Below are positions 5,554 to 7,745 of a stretch of DNA of 7,745 bases, piece after piece. Made by a program: the position numbers and the translations under genes. This DNA is from an uncultured Collinsella sp. (lineage in GTDB: Bacteria; Actinomycetota; Coriobacteriia; Coriobacteriales; Coriobacteriaceae). Numbering within the stretch: the stretch's first letter is position 1; each line of letters begins with the position of its first letter. The DNA is taken from positions 1-7,745 of the forward strand of contig CAAELJ010000123.1 of assembly GCA_900756725.1 (NCBI GenBank), written 5' to 3'. The notes under the pieces were generated by a model, which saw only the letters and a list, made by a program, of their open reading frames with translations, had not been told where the DNA came from and ran no database searches.

Positions 5554-5588
5554 AGCCCCCGTCCGGATGTGTGTTCCGGACGGGGGCT
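5554..5588 (-). terminator. Terminator of rpiB
   Basis: AGCCCCCGTCCGGA (5554-5567) and TCCGGACGGGGGCT (5575-5588) form a perfect 14-bp stem with a 7-nt TGTGTGT loop, 27 nt beyond the rpiB stop. On the minus strand the stem is followed by CTTTAGTAGATTT, a short interrupted T-tract. It could also stop read-through from ndk. Confidence 0.78.
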
Positions 5589-5615
5589 GGCGTTAGCGTA
5601 TGGCTTTGTAGGTCT

Positions 5616-6083
5616 TTAGGCCTCGTCGACGACCTTGAGTCCGCGCGTGTGGTCGATCTCGTTGAGGAGATTGACGCGACGCTCGTGGCGGCCGCCCTCA
5701 AACTCGGCGTCGAGCCACTCGTCGACGATCATCTTGGCGAGCTCAGAGCCCACGACGCGGGCACCAAAGGCGAGCACGTTGGTGTTGTTGTGCATTCGCG
5801 AGAGCTTGGCGCTGAAGGGCTCGGAGCACACGACGGCGCGAACGCCCTCGACCTTGTTGGCAGCCAGGCTAATTCCGACACCGGTGCCGCAGATTAGGAT
5901 GCCCAGGTCGACGTCGCCGTTGGCAACGGCCTTACCCACCTTGTAGCCGGCGATGGGGTAGTCAAAGCTCTCGGAGGTGTCGGTGCCAAAGTTCACGACC
6001 TCGCAGCCGCGCTCCTTTAGGTGCTCGGAGATGATGTTCTTGAGCTCGACGGCGGCGTGGTCGTTACCGATACCGATCTTCAT
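5616..6083 (-). CDS. rpiB: Ribose-5-phosphate isomerase B, 155 aa
   Basis: Interconverts ribulose 5-phosphate and ribose 5-phosphate in the non-oxidative pentose phosphate pathway; cytoplasmic, RpiB/LacAB family, usually a dimer or tetramer. Seen in the sequence: the N-terminal GNDHAA (D8, H9); the phosphate-loop/active-site block ICGTGVGISLAANK with catalytic C65; MHNNTNVLAFGARV with H98 as the ring-opening histidine; and GGRHERRV (R132, H133, R136) near the C-terminus. Length matches the family (about 145-155 aa). The ATG at 6083 is preceded by GAGAGGA with 7-nt spacing and gives the typical MKIGIGNDHAA; the open frame upstream to 6296 is not part of the protein. LacA/LacB-type isomerases are related, but the Cys/His set and the absence of lactose genes favour RpiB. 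It is divergent from the cysteine desulfidase gene and ends in its own hairpin. Confidence 0.95.
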   Translation of the reverse strand: MKIGIGNDHAAVELKNIISEHLKERGCEVVNFGTDTSESFDYPIAGYKVGKAVANGDVDLGILICGTGVGISLAANKVEGVRAVVCSEPFSAKLSRMHNNTNVLAFGARVVGSELAKMIVDEWLDAEFEGGRHERRVNLLNEIDHTRGLKVVDEA

Positions 6084-6114
6084 AGATGGTTCCTCTCTGG
6101 TCTGTGCGGCGCAA

Positions 6115-6200
6115 ATGCTAAAGGTTTTACCGCGTTCGACTGCATGATAGCGCGACTTTTGTGTAAACGCTCGGGCTTTTTTGGTCAAACGCTTTAGCAT
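6115..6200. repeat. Inverted and direct repeats in the rpiB upstream region
   Basis: ATGCTAAAG (6115-6123) and CTTTAGCAT (6192-6200) are perfect 9-bp inverted repeats 68 nt apart. Between and partly overlapping them, AAACGCT occurs twice in direct orientation (6165-6171 and 6187-6193), 22 bp apart, each preceded by a C-T-rich run. On the minus strand a possible rpiB -10, TATCAT (6149-6144), lies inside, with no good -35. The arrangement suggests an operator region, but no regulator can be named. Confidence 0.35.
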
Positions 6201-6254
6201 GCAACAAGACCGGCTTCTCATGAATAATTCCGCCAGTTTGCGCTTGAGCGCCGT

Positions 6255-6280
6255 CCGCCGGAACCGTGGTTGCGGTTTTT
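6255..6280 (+). terminator. Terminator-like hairpin upstream of the cysteine desulfidase gene
   Basis: CCGC (6255-6258) pairs with GCGG (6272-6275) and AACC with GGTT inside it (with a CGG bulge and a very tight loop). TTTTT (6276-6280) follows directly. It is oriented toward the desulfidase gene, about 70 nt before its ATG, although no other plus-strand gene lies upstream. It could end a short leader transcript or be chance. Confidence 0.25.
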
Positions 6281-6316
6281 GATGCATTGTTATCAAATAA
6301 AAGAGCTAACTATTTT
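6278..6316 (+). promoter_or_regulatory. Possible promoter/operator of the cysteine desulfidase gene
   Basis: TTGTTA (6287-6292) and TATTTT (6311-6316) with 18-bp spacing form a weak sigma70-like promoter. The putative -35 lies within a palindrome, TTTGAT-N8-ATCAAA (6278-6297), which would suit a repressor or activator site. The half-sites resemble FNR halves, but the spacer is 8 instead of 4. Confidence 0.3.
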
Positions 6317-6351
6317 GAGAGCCCAGTCCGTTATACAAGTAGGAGATACCT

Positions 6352-7671
6352 ATGCCTGCCGATTCCCTTCGTGATACCGCGTTTTGCGATGTTTTGAACC
6401 GCGAGCTTGTCTGTGCGCTCGGCTGCACCGAGCCCATCGCCGTTGCCTATGCAGCGGCGCTGGCGAGCCAGACGCTCGGTTGCGAACCCGATCATATGGA
6501 TGTTGCCTGCTCGGGCAACATCATCAAGAACGTCAAGAGCGTGACCGTGCCCAACTCGGGCGGAATGCATGGCATCGAAGCCGCGGCTGTGCTGGGTGCC
6601 GTGGGCGGCGACGCCAAGAGCGCGCTCGAGGTGCTCGAGAGCGTTGACGATGAAGACCGTGCTCGCGTGACCGAGCTCCTCGCCGACGCCGGCTACTGCG
6701 ATGTGTCGCTTGTCGAGGGTGTGCCCAACCTCTACATCAAGGTGACTGCCACGGCCGGAGGCCATACCGCGGTCGTCGAGATTACCGACCACCACACCAA
6801 CGTCACATGCCATACGCTCGACGGTATTCCGGTATGCGGCAAGTCGGCGGGGGAGTGTGCCGCCTGCGCAGAGCACGTGGTGGCCGAGCGCGCGGCAGAT
6901 AGCGCCGACACGCCCATGTCGATTGAGTCCATCATCGACTTTATCGAGGACGGCGACATCGATGACGCTCGCGCTGCCGTTGAGCGTCAGATTGAGCTGA
7001 ACGGTGCAATCAGTGCCGAGGGCCTGGCGCACGCTTGGGGTGCCGAGGTGGGCCGTACGCTGCTGGGCGCTCGTGCCGATGACGTCGCCTGTCGTGCCCG
7101 TGCCCGTGCAGCTGCCGGGTCCGACGCCCGCATGAACGGCTGTGCGCTGCCGGTCGCCATTGTGTGCGGCTCGGGTAATCAGGGCATTACCTGTGCACTG
7201 CCCGTTATGGAGTATGCCGAGTACCTGCGCTGCGACCACGATCGCCTGGTGCGCGCCGTGATGCTGTCAGATCTTATCGCCGTGCATATCAAGAGCTATA
7301 TCGGTGCACTCTCGGCGTTTTGCGGTGCTATTTGCGCCGCATGCGGTGCCGGTGCCGCGATTACCTGGCTGTGTGGTGGCACGCGCGAGCAGATCGGTGC
7401 GACGGTCTCGAACACGCTCGGTAACGTGGGCGGCATCGTGTGCGATGGCGCTAAGGCAAGCTGTGCCGCCAAGATTTCCGCTGCCGTCGATGCGGCGATT
7501 CTGGGCCACGATATGGCCATGCAAGGCCGTGGCTTCCGTGCCGGTGAGGGCCTGATTCAGGATACCGTCGAGCAGACGATCGCCAGCATGGGCTATGTGG
7601 GCCGTGTGGGCATGAAAGATACCGACGTCGAGATCCTCAACATCATGATCGGCAAAACCCAAGTCTGTTAG
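6352..7671 (+). CDS. cyuA: L-cysteine desulfidase (CyuA/UPF0597 family), 439 aa
   Basis: Predicted cytoplasmic iron-sulfur enzyme that splits L-cysteine into pyruvate, ammonia and hydrogen sulfide; the family is related to the alpha chain of Fe-S L-serine dehydratases. Family traits seen: ELVCALGCTEPIAVAYA near the N-terminus with C25, the position of the conserved Cys in characterised CdsB/CyuA proteins; CSGNIIKNVKSV at about 53-64; CGSGNQGIT from C272; and a C-terminal region with SYIGALSAF, then C324, C328 and C331, and NTLGNVGGIVCDGAKASCAAK with C364 and C371. Cys pairs 40 residues apart (324/364 and 331/371) match the spacing expected for cluster ligands; which are the ligands is inference. 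Length is normal (about 400-440). ATG 6352 is preceded by AGGAG at 6-nt spacing. It is divergent from rpiB and monocistronic as far as visible. Serine dehydratase activity is an alternative. Confidence 0.9.
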   Translation: MPADSLRDTAFCDVLNRELVCALGCTEPIAVAYAAALASQTLGCEPDHMDVACSGNIIKNVKSVTVPNSGGMHGIEAAAVLGAVGGDAKSALEVLESVDDEDRARVTELLADAGYCDVSLVEGVPNLYIKVTATAGGHTAVVEITDHHTNVTCHTLDGIPVCGKSAGECAACAEHVVAERAADSADTPMSIESIIDFIEDGDIDDARAAVERQIELNGAISAEGLAHAWGAEVGRTLLGARADDVACRARARAAAGSDARMNGCALPVAIVCGSGNQGITCALPVMEYAEYLRCDHDRLVRAVMLSDLIAVHIKSYIGALSAFCGAICAACGAGAAITWLCGGTREQIGATVSNTLGNVGGIVCDGAKASCAAKISAAVDAAILGHDMAMQGRGFRAGEGLIQDTVEQTIASMGYVGRVGMKDTDVEILNIMIGKTQVC

Positions 7672-7698
7672 TTACGCGGTTTTACCAAACCGCGTAAC
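7671..7698 (+). terminator. Perfect hairpin starting on the cyuA stop codon
   Basis: GTTACGCGGTTT (7671-7682) and AAACCGCGTAAC (7687-7698) form a perfect 12-bp stem with the 4-nt loop TACC. Its first base is the last base of the TAG stop codon. No T-tract follows on either strand, so a classical intrinsic terminator is not supported. The remaining 47 nt to the window end hold no gene that can be called. Confidence 0.5.
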
Positions 7699-7745
7699 AA
7701 GTCGACGCTGCAAACGCCCCTAAGCGGCAATCTGCCTTTCAATCG

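Noticed and set aside
6084..6296. N-terminal extension of rpiB to an ATG at 6296
   Set aside because: The extension is Arg/Lys-rich, unlike RpiB proteins, and covers the intergenic region; the ATG at 6083 has a good ribosome binding site and the canonical N-terminus.
6278..6297. FNR-like site TTTGAT-N8-ATCAAA upstream of cyuA
   Set aside because: FNR sites have a 4-bp spacer between TTGAT and ATCAA; here it is 8, so only an unspecified palindromic operator can be suggested.

Overview
This is a compact, GC-rich bacterial chromosome segment (about 60% GC by eye) with strong purine-rich ribosome binding sites (GAAAGG, AGGAG, GAGGAG) and long GC-rich hairpin terminators. The gene content (argG and argH, ndk, rpiB, and a cysteine desulfidase common in anaerobes) and the codon style resemble a gut actinobacterium of the Coriobacteriia such as Collinsella. 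The taxon is inferred from general impression; no marker gene is present and no search was run.

Layout, left to right. A Cof-type HAD phosphatase (88-915) lies on the minus strand, followed by an unusual 11-bp inverted repeat. Divergent from it is a long, AT-richer leader (about 1059-1469) ahead of argG (1470-2696, plus). The leader encodes a 24-codon peptide with a good Shine-Dalgarno sequence. Six of its last ten codons are arginine, ending in CGA-CGA-CGA-stop. Competing hairpins and a terminator-like stem with a U-tract follow. A 233-bp gap with two strong hairpins leads to an unrecognised 56-residue ORF (2930-3100), then argH (3219-4649). After the argH terminator comes a 300-bp gap with a potentially structured stretch, an 18-bp tandem repeat and a promoter for ndk (5034-5438). 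ndk and rpiB (5616-6083, minus) converge on a 100-bp block of three consecutive inverted repeats. rpiB diverges from a cyuA-like L-cysteine desulfidase gene (6352-7671, plus), which ends in a perfect 12-bp hairpin starting on its stop codon.

ArgG and ArgH are the last two steps of arginine synthesis (citrulline to argininosuccinate to arginine plus fumarate). No earlier arginine gene is in the window. The other genes are housekeeping or catabolic: nucleotide balancing (Ndk), the pentose phosphate pathway (RpiB), cysteine breakdown to pyruvate, ammonia and sulfide (CyuA), and phosphate-ester hydrolysis (HAD).

The most interesting candidate is the argG leader. It has the architecture of ribosome-mediated attenuation with arginine as the sensed amino acid. 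This is read from sequence only and is untested. The 56-residue ORF between argG and argH, and the switch-like hairpins upstream of ndk, are secondary candidates.
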